Assembly (NCBI GenBank): GCA_029202525.1
Contig: CP119325.1
Coordinates: 4,252,001 to 4,316,000, forward strand
Direction of reading: 5' to 3'
DNA from: Candidatus Pseudomonas phytovorans
GTDB taxonomy: Bacteria; Pseudomonadota; Gammaproteobacteria; Pseudomonadales; Pseudomonadaceae
DNA length: 64,000 nt
Shown here: one piece after another, positions 8,390 through 19,269 of the stretch
How positions within the stretch are numbered: position 1 is the first letter of the stretch
Layout: every line of letters starts with the position of its first letter
The notes under the pieces: model-generated
What the model was told of the DNA's origin: nothing
What the model saw: only the letters and a program-made list of their open reading frames with translations
Database searches by the model: none
Translations under genes and position numbers: made by a program

Positions 8390-9837
8390 CCCCCATTACC
8401 AAGAGCAGCTACGTCGACGGCGCCTTCGTCGAGCTCGGCAACAGCGCCGACATCCTGGAAAACCGCAACCCTTCCAACCCGGGTGAAGTGGTCGAGCGCT
8501 TCGAACGCGCCGACCAGCTGCTGACCCAGCAGGCTATCGCCGCTGCCCGCCGCGCACAGCCGGCCTGGGCGCGCAGCAACCCCCAGCAACGCGCCGACGC
8601 ACTGGACTTCATCGGCACGGAAATTCTCGCGCGCCGGGAACAACTGGCCACATTGCTGGCCCGCGAAGAAGGCAAGGTGCTGCGCGAGGCCTTGGGTGAA
8701 GTGGACCGCGCCGGGCGCTCGTTCAAGTTCTACGCCCAGGAAGCGCTGCGTGCCGAAGGCGAAAAATACCAGTCGGTGCGCCAGGACGTGGGGATCGATG
8801 TGTTTACCCAGCCACTGGGCGTGGTCGGCATCATCGCCCCGTGGAACTTTCCCATTGCCATCCCGGCGTGGAAGATCGCGCCGGCGTTGTGCTTTGGCAA
8901 CTGCGTGGTGTTCAAGCCGGCCGAGCTGGTGCCCTCCTCGGCCTGGGCCCTGGCCGAAATCATCGCCCGCGCCGGTTTGCCAGCGGGCGTGTTCAACATG
9001 CTGATCGGCCCCGGACGCAGTGTCGGCGATACGATCATCCGCTCGCCGCTGGTCGATGGCATCAGCTTCACCGGTTCCGAGCACACCGGCCAGACAATTG
9101 CCCGGCTGGCTGCCGAAAGCATGAAGAAAGTGCAGTTGGAGATGGGCGGCAAGAACCCGCTGATCGTGCTGGACGATGCCGACCTGGAGCAGGCCGTGGA
9201 GGTAGCACTGAACGGTTCTTTCTACAGCACCGGCCAGCGCTGCACCGCCAGCTCGCGGGTGATCGTGACCGAAGGCATTCATGATGCCTTCGTCGCACGG
9301 CTGGCCGAACGCACCCGCGTGCTGAAGGTGGGCAATGCGCTGCTGGCCAGCACTGACATCGGCCCTGTGGTCGACAGCCGGCAGCTGGAGCAGAACCTGT
9401 CGTACGTGGCTGCGGGCCTGGAACAAGGTGCGAAGCTGGTGTGTGGTGGCGAGCGGATCGACAACCAGGCCGGAGCGTATTTCTTTACCCCGGCGCTGTT
9501 TACAGAGGTGACACCAGACATGCGCATTTACCGCGAAGAAATCTTCGGGCCGGTGCTGAGCGTGCTCAAGGTCCGTGACTATGACGAAGCGTTCGCTGCT
9601 GCCGAGGACACTGCATTTGGTCTGTCAGCCGGAATCGTCACCACCTCGCTGCGTTATGCCGAGCACTTCAAGCGCAACAGTTCGGCGGGGATGGTGATGG
9701 TCAACCTGCCCACTGCCGGGGTGGATTATCACGTGCCGTTTGGCGGGAATGGAGCATCAAGCCTGGGTTCGCGGGAGCAAGGGACGCATGCACGGCAGTT
9801 CTTTACCCGGGTAAAGACCACTTACCAGTTGGCTTGA
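8386..9837 (+). CDS. Aldehyde dehydrogenase family protein
   Basis: A 483-residue NAD(P)-dependent ALDH. Cys286 in STGQRCTASS is the nucleophile and Glu252 in LEMGGKNP the general base; the IIAPWNFPI cofactor segment is at about 149-157. It resembles the alpha-ketoglutaric semialdehyde / vanillin-type ALDH branch. The ATG overlaps the preceding stop (ATGA), showing translational coupling. It should oxidise the aldehyde produced in this operon to an acid. It is also one candidate for the malic semialdehyde step missing from the carnitine cluster at 27-33 kb, although its own operon gives it another likely role. Confidence 0.9.
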   Translation: MTPITKSSYVDGAFVELGNSADILENRNPSNPGEVVERFERADQLLTQQAIAAARRAQPAWARSNPQQRADALDFIGTEILARREQLATLLAREEGKVLREALGEVDRAGRSFKFYAQEALRAEGEKYQSVRQDVGIDVFTQPLGVVGIIAPWNFPIAIPAWKIAPALCFGNCVVFKPAELVPSSAWALAEIIARAGLPAGVFNMLIGPGRSVGDTIIRSPLVDGISFTGSEHTGQTIARLAAESMKKVQLEMGGKNPLIVLDDADLEQAVEVALNGSFYSTGQRCTASSRVIVTEGIHDAFVARLAERTRVLKVGNALLASTDIGPVVDSRQLEQNLSYVAAGLEQGAKLVCGGERIDNQAGAYFFTPALFTEVTPDMRIYREEIFGPVLSVLKVRDYDEAFAAAEDTAFGLSAGIVTTSLRYAEHFKRNSSAGMVMVNLPTAGVDYHVPFGGNGASSLGSREQGTHARQFFTRVKTTYQLA

Positions 9838-9859
9838 TATGTTCAAAAACAGCTAGACA

Positions 9860-9878
9860 GTGTGGGCGGGCCCCACAC
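9860..9878 (+). terminator. Possible terminator hairpin behind the aldehyde dehydrogenase
   Basis: GTGTGGG and its complement CCCACAC form a 7-bp stem 22 bases behind the stop. No T tract follows, so termination strength is doubtful. Confidence 0.4.
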
Positions 9879-9915
9879 GGGAGCGGCCTTGCCGGGGCGC
9901 CGCAGCGGTCGGAAA

Positions 9916-9932
9916 GGGGCGCAAAGCGCCCC
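9916..9932 (-). terminator. katG terminator
   Basis: A GGGGCGC stem with AAA loop and perfect complement lies 14 bases past the katG stop; read on the minus strand it is followed by TTTCC. It is short but well placed. Confidence 0.55.
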
Positions 9933-9945
9933 CCGCCAGGCAACG

Positions 9946-12201
<2,256 letters not shown>

Positions 12202-12565
12202 CTGCGGGTACCTTTGGGTCGGTTATCCAGATTTCCGGTCTATGCCAGGTGTTCTTTCAGCCGAGCGTGTGGGCTCGTGCTACCCCTCATCAGGTCTACA
12301 CGGGGCTTGCGAAGCTCTCACGGCGGGTTGGCGTGGTCTTGCACACAGGTGCTGGCACGCCGCCCGCACGCGCAATTCGCGGGGCCACGGGAAAGACTAG
12401 CCGAGCTTGGGCAGACTTCTAATAGAGTGGCTGTTAGGGGGTGATAGGCTGGCTCTGTCAGGTTTACTGCGCACACAAACAGGCCGGCACATCCATACAA
12501 GGCACGCAGGCCACCCACATGCTTCAATACACCGCCAAGCCCTCTACTCCCGGAACCTGAGCCCA
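12202..12565. promoter_or_regulatory. Divergent katG / LysR intergenic region with an imperfect dyad
   Basis: This 364-base gap contains the katG ribosome site (AAAGG) at one end. CTAATAG (12419-12425) and CTGTTAG (12431-12437) form an imperfect inverted repeat around five bases. It is nearer the LysR gene and may be its own or an oxidative-stress operator; it does not match the OxyR consensus well. No small gene is apparent. Confidence 0.3.
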
Positions 12566-13468
12566 ATGAACCGCAACGACCTGCGCCGCGTCGACATGAA
12601 CCTGCTGGTGCTGTTCGAGGCCCTGATGATCGAACGCAACCTGACCCGGGTCGGTGAAAAGCTGTTCATCACCCAGTCCACCGTCAGCGCCGCCCTGGCC
12701 CGCTTGCGCGAGCTGTTCGATGACCCGTTGCTGATCCGCAGTGGCCGGGCCATGGAGCCCACGCCAAGGGCCATGCAGATTTTCGCCGAACTGGCGCCTG
12801 CAATGGACGTGATTTCCGCAGCCATCAGCCGGGCCCGCGAGTTCGACCCGGCCAGCAGTTGCAATGTGTTCCGCCTGGGGCTGTCGGACGATGCCGAGTT
12901 CGGCCTGTTCCCGGCCCTGCTGCAGGCCCTGCGTGAAGAGGCCCCGGATATCAGTGTGGTGGTGCGGCGGGCCAACTTCCTGCTGATGCCTGGCCTGCTG
13001 GCCAGCGGCGAGATTTCGGTAGGTGTGAGCTACACCACCGACCTGCCGGCGACGGCCAAGCGCCGCAAGCTGCGCGACATTGGCGTGCGCGTGCTGCGCG
13101 CCGACGACCGGCCCGGCCCGCTCACCCTCGACGAATACTGCGCCCGCCCGCATGTGATGGTGTCGTTCTCCGGCGACATGAGCGGCAATATCGACCTGGA
13201 CCTGGCGCGCATCGGCCGTTGCCGCAAGGTGGTGCTGGCAGTGCCGCAGTTCGGCAGCCTGCGCACCCTGTTGCGCAACACCGAGCTGATCGCCACGGTC
13301 CCGGACTACGCCGCCTGCGCGCTGGCCGACGACGGCAGCCTGCGCGCCGACCCGGCGCCGTTCGACATCACCGAGGCTGAACTGTCGATGGTCTGGAGCG
13401 GCGCCCAGGACAACGACCCGGCCGAGCGCTGGCTACGCGAGCGCATTCTGCAGTTCATGGCCCGGTAG
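12566..13468 (+). CDS. LysR family transcriptional regulator
   Basis: A 300-residue LysR protein. The N-terminal winged helix (MNLLVLFEALMIERNLTRVGEKLF, then TQSTVSAALARLRELFDDPLLIR) is of the NodD/LeuO-like type, and the effector domain fills residues 95-300. The frame is open upstream of the ATG at 12566, but this start gives the standard RVDMNLL opening. It is divergent from katG and convergent, with only 8 bp between, with an EamA transporter gene. Its target and inducer cannot be told from sequence. Confidence 0.88.
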   Translation: MNRNDLRRVDMNLLVLFEALMIERNLTRVGEKLFITQSTVSAALARLRELFDDPLLIRSGRAMEPTPRAMQIFAELAPAMDVISAAISRAREFDPASSCNVFRLGLSDDAEFGLFPALLQALREEAPDISVVVRRANFLLMPGLLASGEISVGVSYTTDLPATAKRRKLRDIGVRVLRADDRPGPLTLDEYCARPHVMVSFSGDMSGNIDLDLARIGRCRKVVLAVPQFGSLRTLLRNTELIATVPDYAACALADDGSLRADPAPFDITEAELSMVWSGAQDNDPAERWLRERILQFMAR

Positions 13469-13476
13469 GAAATGAA

Positions 13477-14355
13477 TCACTTCTTGCGCTGCATCCACGC
13501 CGCACCCAGCCCGCTCAGGCAGATCACCGAAATGCCCACCAGGCTCAGGGTATCCGGCACCTGGCTGTAAACGATCACCCCGAGCAACCCGGCAAACACG
13601 ATCTGGCAATAACTGAACGGCGCCAGCAACGCCGGGGCTGCATGGCGGAAGGCCTGGGTCAGCAGCAGGTGTGCAGTCATGCCAAAACCGCCCAGTGCCA
13701 GCATCAGCAGGGCATGGTCCCATCGCGGCACTTCCCAGAAGAACGGCACCAGCGCACTCATCGCCAGGGTGTTGCACAGCCCTGCATAGAAGTTGCTGGT
13801 GGTCGGGCTGTCGTGCGCAGCCAGAATGCGCGTCAGCAACTGATAGAAGCAGAAGCCCAGCGCCGAACCGAACGGATACAGTATGGCCGGGGTAAACATC
13901 GCCCCACCCGGGTGCACCACCACCAGCACGCCGATGAAACCCAGCACCACCGCCACCCACTGCCCCACCGTCACCCGCTCTTTGAGCAGCGGCGCCGACA
14001 GCGCGGTGACCAGCACCGGGGCAAGGAAGTTGACCGCCGTCGCCTCCGCCAACGGCAGATACTGAAGGCCGGTGGTGAACAGCAGGCTGGTGCTCAACAG
14101 GCTCAGGGCCCGCAAGGTTTGCAGCAGCGGCCGGCGGGTGCGCAATACGTTCAGGCCAGACTTGGGCAGGAAAATGCCGGCCATCAGCAGCGTATGCACG
14201 ACATAGCGCGCCCACACCACCATGATAATCGGGTAAATGCCACCCAGGAATTTCGACAACGCATCGTGGCTGGCGAACAGGAACGTCGCCACCACTACCA
14301 ACGCGATACCGCGCAGGGGTTGGTTGACGCCGGACAGCGGTGTGCTGGAACTCAT
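13477..14355 (-). CDS. EamA/DMT family transporter
   Basis: A 292-residue inner-membrane protein with about ten hydrophobic helices in two EamA repeats (opening GIALVVVATFLFASHDALSKF and second half AILYPFGSALGFCFYQLLTRI). Family members export small metabolites. The ATG at 14355 is preferred because GAGAG lies just ahead; the frame extends 17 codons upstream without a better ribosome site. No operon partner. Confidence 0.82.
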   Translation of the reverse strand: MSSSTPLSGVNQPLRGIALVVVATFLFASHDALSKFLGGIYPIIMVVWARYVVHTLLMAGIFLPKSGLNVLRTRRPLLQTLRALSLLSTSLLFTTGLQYLPLAEATAVNFLAPVLVTALSAPLLKERVTVGQWVAVVLGFIGVLVVVHPGGAMFTPAILYPFGSALGFCFYQLLTRILAAHDSPTTSNFYAGLCNTLAMSALVPFFWEVPRWDHALLMLALGGFGMTAHLLLTQAFRHAAPALLAPFSYCQIVFAGLLGVIVYSQVPDTLSLVGISVICLSGLGAAWMQRKK

Positions 14356-14602
14356 GGCTCTCTCGATGACGGCGCAGCTGCATGCCACGCCCAGGGAAGG
14401 CCGCACAGGCGTGGCCTGGCGGATGCAACTGCTCGAATTCTAGAAGAGATGCCGCAGGATAAGGAAGTTCATTTGCCACTTGCCCAGGCCTGCTGCATTT
14501 CCTGTTCGCTGATCGACCACTTTGTGCTTTGGGCGCATGGCCCGTGCTGCACTGATCGCCGACCATCGAGTGCGAACCCTGCACACCCTACAAGGAATTT
14601 AC

Positions 14603-15427
14603 ATGCAAAGGCTCACCACCCGTAACGGTCTGGACCTGCCTGCAATCGGCCTGGGCACCTGGCCCATGACCGGCAGCGAATGCACCCAGGCCGTGCACCA
14701 GGCGCTGGAAGTCGGTTACCGGCACATCGACACCGCCACCGCCTACGAAAATGAAGCGGCTGTTGGCCAGGCCCTGCGCGAAAGCGACGTGCCCCGTGAG
14801 CAGATCCACCTCACCACCAAGGTGTGGTGGGACCGCCTGGAGCCCAAGGCCATGCGCCAGTCGCTGGAAGACAGCTTGCGCGCCCTGGGCACCGAACAGG
14901 TCGACCTGTTCCACATTCACTGGCCCGGCAAGGACTGGGACCTGGCGCGCAGTATCGACACCCTGGTAGCCCTGCGTGACGAGGGCAAGGCGCGCCACAT
15001 CGGCGTGGCCAACTTCCCGCTGGGGCTGCTGCGCCAGGTCGTGGAAACCCTGGGCGCGCCGTTGTCGGCGATTCAGGTGGAATACCACGTGCTGCTCGGC
15101 CAGCAACCGCTGCTCGACTACGCCCGCCGCCATGACCTGTTGCTCACCGCCTACACCCCGCTTGCGCGTGGCCAGGCGGCAGCGCAGCCGGTGATCCAGG
15201 CGATTGCCCGCAAACATGGCGTGCTGCCCAGCCAGGTGGCGCTGAAGTGGTTGCTGGACCAGGACGGTGTGGCGGCCATCCCCAAGGCCAGTAGCCGCGA
15301 GAACCAGCTGGCCAACCTGGCAGCGTTGAACGTGCAACTGGACGACGAAGACCGCGCCGCGATTGCCGGGCTGCCGAAGGACCAGCGCGTGGTAAGCCCG
15401 CCGTTTGCGCCGGACTGGAATAGCTGA
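14603..15427 (+). CDS. Aldo/keto reductase (2,5-diketo-D-gluconate reductase type)
   Basis: A 274-residue TIM-barrel oxidoreductase. The family tetrad is seen as Asp in GYRHIDTATAYENE, Tyr in AYENE, Lys in LTTKVWWD and His in LFHIHWPG. The C-terminal cofactor segment IPKASSRENQLANL contacts NADPH. AAGGA stands eight bases before the ATG at 14603; the longer open frame upstream has no ribosome site. It reduces carbonyl compounds in the cytoplasm; substrate unknown. A REP element follows. Confidence 0.9.
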   Translation: MQRLTTRNGLDLPAIGLGTWPMTGSECTQAVHQALEVGYRHIDTATAYENEAAVGQALRESDVPREQIHLTTKVWWDRLEPKAMRQSLEDSLRALGTEQVDLFHIHWPGKDWDLARSIDTLVALRDEGKARHIGVANFPLGLLRQVVETLGAPLSAIQVEYHVLLGQQPLLDYARRHDLLLTAYTPLARGQAAAQPVIQAIARKHGVLPSQVALKWLLDQDGVAAIPKASSRENQLANLAALNVQLDDEDRAAIAGLPKDQRVVSPPFAPDWNS

Positions 15428-15451
15428 AATTCGTAAGCGCGACACGGACCT

Positions 15452-15551
15452 TGTGGGAGCGGGCGTGCCCGCGAAGAAGCCAACTCGGTGACTGGCACCG
15501 GCTGCGCCGGTGTTCGCGGCGGTTCGACGCCTCGACACGCCCGCTCCCACA
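15452..15551. repeat. REP element (TGTGGGAGCGGGC family)
   Basis: A 100-base copy between the convergent aldo/keto reductase and GGDEF-EAL genes, with outer arms TGTGGGAGCGGGCGTG and its complement. The right inner part carries an extra GGTTCGACGCCTCGACA segment compared with other copies. Confidence 0.9.
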
Positions 15552-15604
15552 AGGATTGCACAAGCTCTTAAACACAGTACCCCCACAATGGGCGGTGTAA
15601 GCCG

Positions 15605-17701
15605 TCATACGGGGGTAATGACCTGCTTCAACCGCTCGCTCGCCGGTGCCGGCCTCCCGTAGAAGTAGCCTTGGAAATGCGAACACCCTTCCGCCGCCAG
15701 CCGGCGCATCTGCTCTTCCGATTCCACCCCCTCGGCCGTGGTCTTGATCATCAGGCTGTTGGACAGGTCGGTAATGGCGCGGATGATCGACATCGCCTCA
15801 CGGCTGTCGCACATGTCATGCACGAACGACTTGTCGATCTTGATCCGGTCAAACGGGAACGACCGCAGATAGCCAAGCGATGAATACCCTGTGCCAAAGT
15901 CGTCCAGCGAAATGGACACGCCCAGGTCTTTCAGCGCGCGCAGGGTGCGCACGTTTTCTTCGCTGTTACCCAGCAACACCGACTCGGTAATTTCCAGCTC
16001 CAGGCGCTGCGCCGGCAGGCCTGAATCGGCTAGGGCCAAGGCCACAACCTCCACCAGGTTGGCATTCTTGAACTGCACCGGCGACAGGTTGACCGACACC
16101 GTCTGGTCGCTGTCCCAAGTGGCCGCTTCCTGGCAAGCCAGGTTCAAGGCGCGGATGCCCAGCTCATGAATCAACCCGGTTTCCTCGGCAATCGGGATGA
16201 AGTCCATGGGCATTACCATGCCACGGCTCGGATGCTCCCAGCGCAGTAACGCCTCGTAGCCGGTGATGCAATGGGTTTGCTGGTCGACCACCGGCTGGTA
16301 GTGCAGTTGCAACTGCCCCAGGTGCAGCGCGGTGCGCAGGTCGGTTTCCACCAGGCGCCGCTGGCGGGCGGCGACGTCCAGTTCAACTTCGAAGCACTCG
16401 TAGCGGTTGCGCCCGTTGCGCTTGGCCTCGTACAGCGCCATGTCGGCATAACCCAGCAACTGCTCGGCCTGGTCGTTGTCATCGGGGGCGATGGCAACGC
16501 CGATGCTCACCCCAACCGTGAACTGGTGCCCTTCGATCTGGAACGGCGGGCAAATGGCATTGATCAGGCGCTGCGCGGTGTTGCGCGCGGCATCGCGGCC
16601 ATCCAGCCCGGTCAGGACCACGGCAAACTCATCACCGCCCAGACGGGCCAGGGTGTCGTGCTCGCGCAGCTCCCGGCGCAGGCGTTTGCCCAACTCGCGC
16701 AACAGCTTGTCGCCGAAGGCATGGCCCAGGGAGTCGTTGATGTTCTTGAAGTTGTCCAGATCCAGGCACAGGGCAGCGGTCAGCTTGGCGGTCTCGCTGC
16801 CACGCACCAGCGCCTGGCGAAGGCGTTCGTGGAACAAGGTGCGGTTGGGCAGCCCGGTGAGGGCGTCATGGTGCGCCATGTGGTGAATCTGCGCGTGGGC
16901 GGCCAGTTCCTCGGTGGCATCTTCGGCGACAAACAGCACGTAATCCGCCTGGCCCTCGCGATTCTGGCTGAGCAAAGTGCGGCTGCGCAGGGTGCGCGGG
17001 CCACGGGCGGTGTCGACCCGGGTCTCGGCAGCATGGCCCTTGGTGTTACGCGCGCCCCGGGCCAGTTGCTGTTCAAGGTATTCGGCAGCCGCCGGGCTCA
17101 GGCATTCGCCCGGCAGTTGGCCGATCATGCTGCGCCCTGGCCCGCCGAACAGGCGTTCGGCCTGCTGGTTGGCCAACAGGATACGCTGGCTTTCAAGGTC
17201 CTGGACGATGACGCTGGCGGGGATGTTGGCAATGACCGAGTCGAGGAACTGCGACAGTTTGGCCATTTCCTGGCTGTACTGCTCGGCCAGTTCCTTGGCC
17301 TGCAGCAGCTCCAGCTCCTGGCGCCGGCGTTCGGAAATGTCGCGGGTCACCTTGGCAAAACCCACCAGTTGCCCGGCATCGTCGTACACCGCATCGATCA
17401 CCACATGGGCGTGGAAGGCCGAGCCGTCCTTGCGCAGGCGCGACCCGACCTCTTCAAAACGCCCGGTGCTGCGCGCCTGCTCCAGGTTATGCGCAGGCAG
17501 CCCGGCAGCGCGCTCGGCATCGGTGTAGAACAACGAATAATGCTGGCCGACAATTTCCTCGGCGTGGTACCCCTTGGCACGCTGCGCGCCGGGGTTCCAG
17601 TTGGCAACAACACCTTCGGGGGTGAGCATGTAGATGGCGTAGTCCACCACACTCTGAATCAATAGCCGGTACATGATGTCGGGGCTTGCGACTAGCGCCA
17701 T
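15605..17701 (-). CDS. PAS-PAS-GGDEF-EAL cyclic-di-GMP signalling protein
   Basis: A 698-residue soluble protein with no membrane segment. Two PAS domains (about 10-125 and 150-265) precede a GGDEF domain and an EAL domain. The active-site GGDEF (355-359) and the inhibitory RxxD site (Arg346-Asp349, five residues before it) are both intact, so diguanylate cyclase activity with product inhibition is plausible. The EAL motif (483-485) and the DDFGTGYSSL and KIDKSF metal/catalytic segments are also intact, so phosphodiesterase activity is possible too. It is transcribed alone. No cofactor-binding residue for the PAS domains could be identified. Confidence 0.95.
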   Translation of the reverse strand: MALVASPDIMYRLLIQSVVDYAIYMLTPEGVVANWNPGAQRAKGYHAEEIVGQHYSLFYTDAERAAGLPAHNLEQARSTGRFEEVGSRLRKDGSAFHAHVVIDAVYDDAGQLVGFAKVTRDISERRRQELELLQAKELAEQYSQEMAKLSQFLDSVIANIPASVIVQDLESQRILLANQQAERLFGGPGRSMIGQLPGECLSPAAAEYLEQQLARGARNTKGHAAETRVDTARGPRTLRSRTLLSQNREGQADYVLFVAEDATEELAAHAQIHHMAHHDALTGLPNRTLFHERLRQALVRGSETAKLTAALCLDLDNFKNINDSLGHAFGDKLLRELGKRLRRELREHDTLARLGGDEFAVVLTGLDGRDAARNTAQRLINAICPPFQIEGHQFTVGVSIGVAIAPDDNDQAEQLLGYADMALYEAKRNGRNRYECFEVELDVAARQRRLVETDLRTALHLGQLQLHYQPVVDQQTHCITGYEALLRWEHPSRGMVMPMDFIPIAEETGLIHELGIRALNLACQEAATWDSDQTVSVNLSPVQFKNANLVEVVALALADSGLPAQRLELEITESVLLGNSEENVRTLRALKDLGVSISLDDFGTGYSSLGYLRSFPFDRIKIDKSFVHDMCDSREAMSIIRAITDLSNSLMIKTTAEGVESEEQMRRLAAEGCSHFQGYFYGRPAPASERLKQVITPV

Positions 17702-17941
17702 GAACTTTACCTGAACCTTCGAAGGGCATGAAAAGGGACCCCGGCAAGCAGCGGCCGGGTATCGGGAAGCGTTGATGGCATTATGCCGCTCATGGCGATT
17801 TTGTGAAGTAGCTCACAAAAAAGTCGCTAGCCCTCTTCAATGCAAATCAAAGGCTGGGGCGCTGGACCACAACCCGCTTGCAGCAAAAAGCCCGGACCCT
17901 CCCCGCACGGAAAGGCCCAGGCCAAAAACACAGTGGATGAA

Positions 17942-17958
17942 GGGCTGCACGGCAGCCC
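17942..17958 (-). terminator. Possible catBCA terminator hairpin
   Basis: GGGCTGC, loop ACG, GCAGCCC, 20 bases beyond the catA stop. The minus-strand sequence after it is TTCATCC, so the T tract is weak. The rest of the 277-base gap shows no gene. Confidence 0.4.
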
Positions 17959-17978
17959 CTGCGACCTCAAGCCGAAAC

Positions 17979-18914
17979 TCAGCTCTCCTGCAAGGCACGC
18001 GGGCGATGGCTGCGAGCCTCGGCCTGCGGCGCCGTGGTCCCTTGCAGGTGGAAGTCGAACGCCAGCTCGGCAAAACGATCACCTTGCACGCCGCGGTCGC
18101 GCGCCGCAGCTGCATCCTCGACAAAGCGCAGCTCGCCGATCAGCCCGTCACGGGTGGCATAGGCAAAATCGTCCCAGAGGTACTTGTCACCCTCGAAGTT
18201 GATCTGCGTGGTCAGGTGGCGATGCCCGGGTGCCGAGATGAAGAAGTGCACGTGTGCCGGGCGCTGGCCATGGCGGCCGAGCAGGTCCAGGCACTCCTGG
18301 GTCGGGCCCTGTGGGTCGCAACCATACCCCGACGGCACGATGGAGCGCGCACGGTAGCGGCCCTCGGCATCGGTGATGATGCGCCGGCGCAGGTTGTAAT
18401 CGGACTGGGACGAGTCGAAGTACGAATAGGTACCTTGGGTATTGGCGTGCCACAGATCGACGGTGGCGCCGGCCAGCGGCTTGCCGTCGGCATCGAACAC
18501 CTGGCCCTTGAGGAACATCACCACGCCAGGGTCGGTGCCGTCGTCCATGCGCGACTCGCCTTGTGCCAACGGCGCCCCGGCGACGTACAGCGGGCCTTCG
18601 ATGGTACGCGGGGTGCCGCCGCCCAGGCCGGCTTCGGCGTCCTTGGCGTCCTGCAGCAGGTCGAGGAAGTGCTCGATGCCCAAGCCAGCAGCCAGCAGGC
18701 CCGCCTCGTTACGACCCCCCAGGCGGTTGAGGTAATCAATGGCGTGCCAGAATTCGTCTTCGCTGATTTCCAGGTCTTCGACCAGGCGCGCGGTGTCCTG
18801 CAGCACACGCAGGATGATCTGCTTGAAACGCGGGTTGCCTTCAGCGTGGTCCAGGCCAGCCACTGTGTTGAAAAAGGCTTGAATGTCGGCAGTGTGGGAA
18901 ATTTTCACGGTCAT
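17979..18914 (-). CDS. catA: Catechol 1,2-dioxygenase
   Basis: A 311-residue intradiol dioxygenase that opens catechol to cis,cis-muconate. The Fe(III) ligands are visible as Tyr163 (QGTYSYFD), Tyr197 (PSGYGCD), His221 and His223 (RPAHVHFF). The N-terminal helical dimer/lipid-binding domain (about 1-100) is present, so the length is normal. GAGG stands before the ATG. It is the last gene of catBCA, 43 bases behind catC, the usual P. putida order, under CatR control with muconate as inducer. Confidence 0.97.
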   Translation of the reverse strand: MTVKISHTADIQAFFNTVAGLDHAEGNPRFKQIILRVLQDTARLVEDLEISEDEFWHAIDYLNRLGGRNEAGLLAAGLGIEHFLDLLQDAKDAEAGLGGGTPRTIEGPLYVAGAPLAQGESRMDDGTDPGVVMFLKGQVFDADGKPLAGATVDLWHANTQGTYSYFDSSQSDYNLRRRIITDAEGRYRARSIVPSGYGCDPQGPTQECLDLLGRHGQRPAHVHFFISAPGHRHLTTQINFEGDKYLWDDFAYATRDGLIGELRFVEDAAAARDRGVQGDRFAELAFDFHLQGTTAPQAEARSHRPRALQES

Positions 18915-18957
18915 CGTGCTTACCTCATATTGTTCTTGTCAGGTAGACAGTTGCGTA

Positions 18958-19248
18958 TCAGCGGTCGTCGCTGTGGATCGACGAGGGATGCCGGCACAGG
19001 CCGTCGACCTCGATGTCCATGTACGGGAACAACGGCAGTTGCATCAGTGTGTCGTGCAGCGCTTCGACGCTGGGCACATCGAACACGCTGTAGTTGGCGT
19101 AGTGCCCGGCAATGCGCCACAGGTGGCGCCAGGTGCCTTCACGTTGCAGGCGCTGGGCCAGTTCCTTTTCATCCGCCTTGAGCTGGTTGGCCTTGGCCGG
19201 GTCCATGTCGACCGGCAGTTTCACGGTCATCTTCACGTGGAACAACAT
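18958..19248 (-). CDS. catC: Muconolactone Delta-isomerase
   Basis: A 96-residue protein opening MLFHVKMTVKLP and ending DIEVDGLCRHPSSIH, the full family length. It isomerises muconolactone to 3-oxoadipate enol-lactone and normally forms a decamer. A strong AAGGAGA site precedes the ATG. It sits 21 bases behind catB and 43 before catA. Confidence 0.97.
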   Translation of the reverse strand: MLFHVKMTVKLPVDMDPAKANQLKADEKELAQRLQREGTWRHLWRIAGHYANYSVFDVPSVEALHDTLMQLPLFPYMDIEVDGLCRHPSSIHSDDR

Positions 19249-19269
19249 GATTATCTCCTTGTTTGCTGA

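Noticed and set aside
12419..12437. OxyR site for katG
   Set aside because: The dyad does not fit the ATAG-based OxyR spacing, is closer to the LysR gene, and no OxyR gene is nearby.
13433..14584. Long minus-strand frames over the EamA gene and similar long antisense frames across most genes
   Set aside because: High-GC coding regions give long open frames on the other strand and in other phases; these lack ribosome sites and protein-family features.
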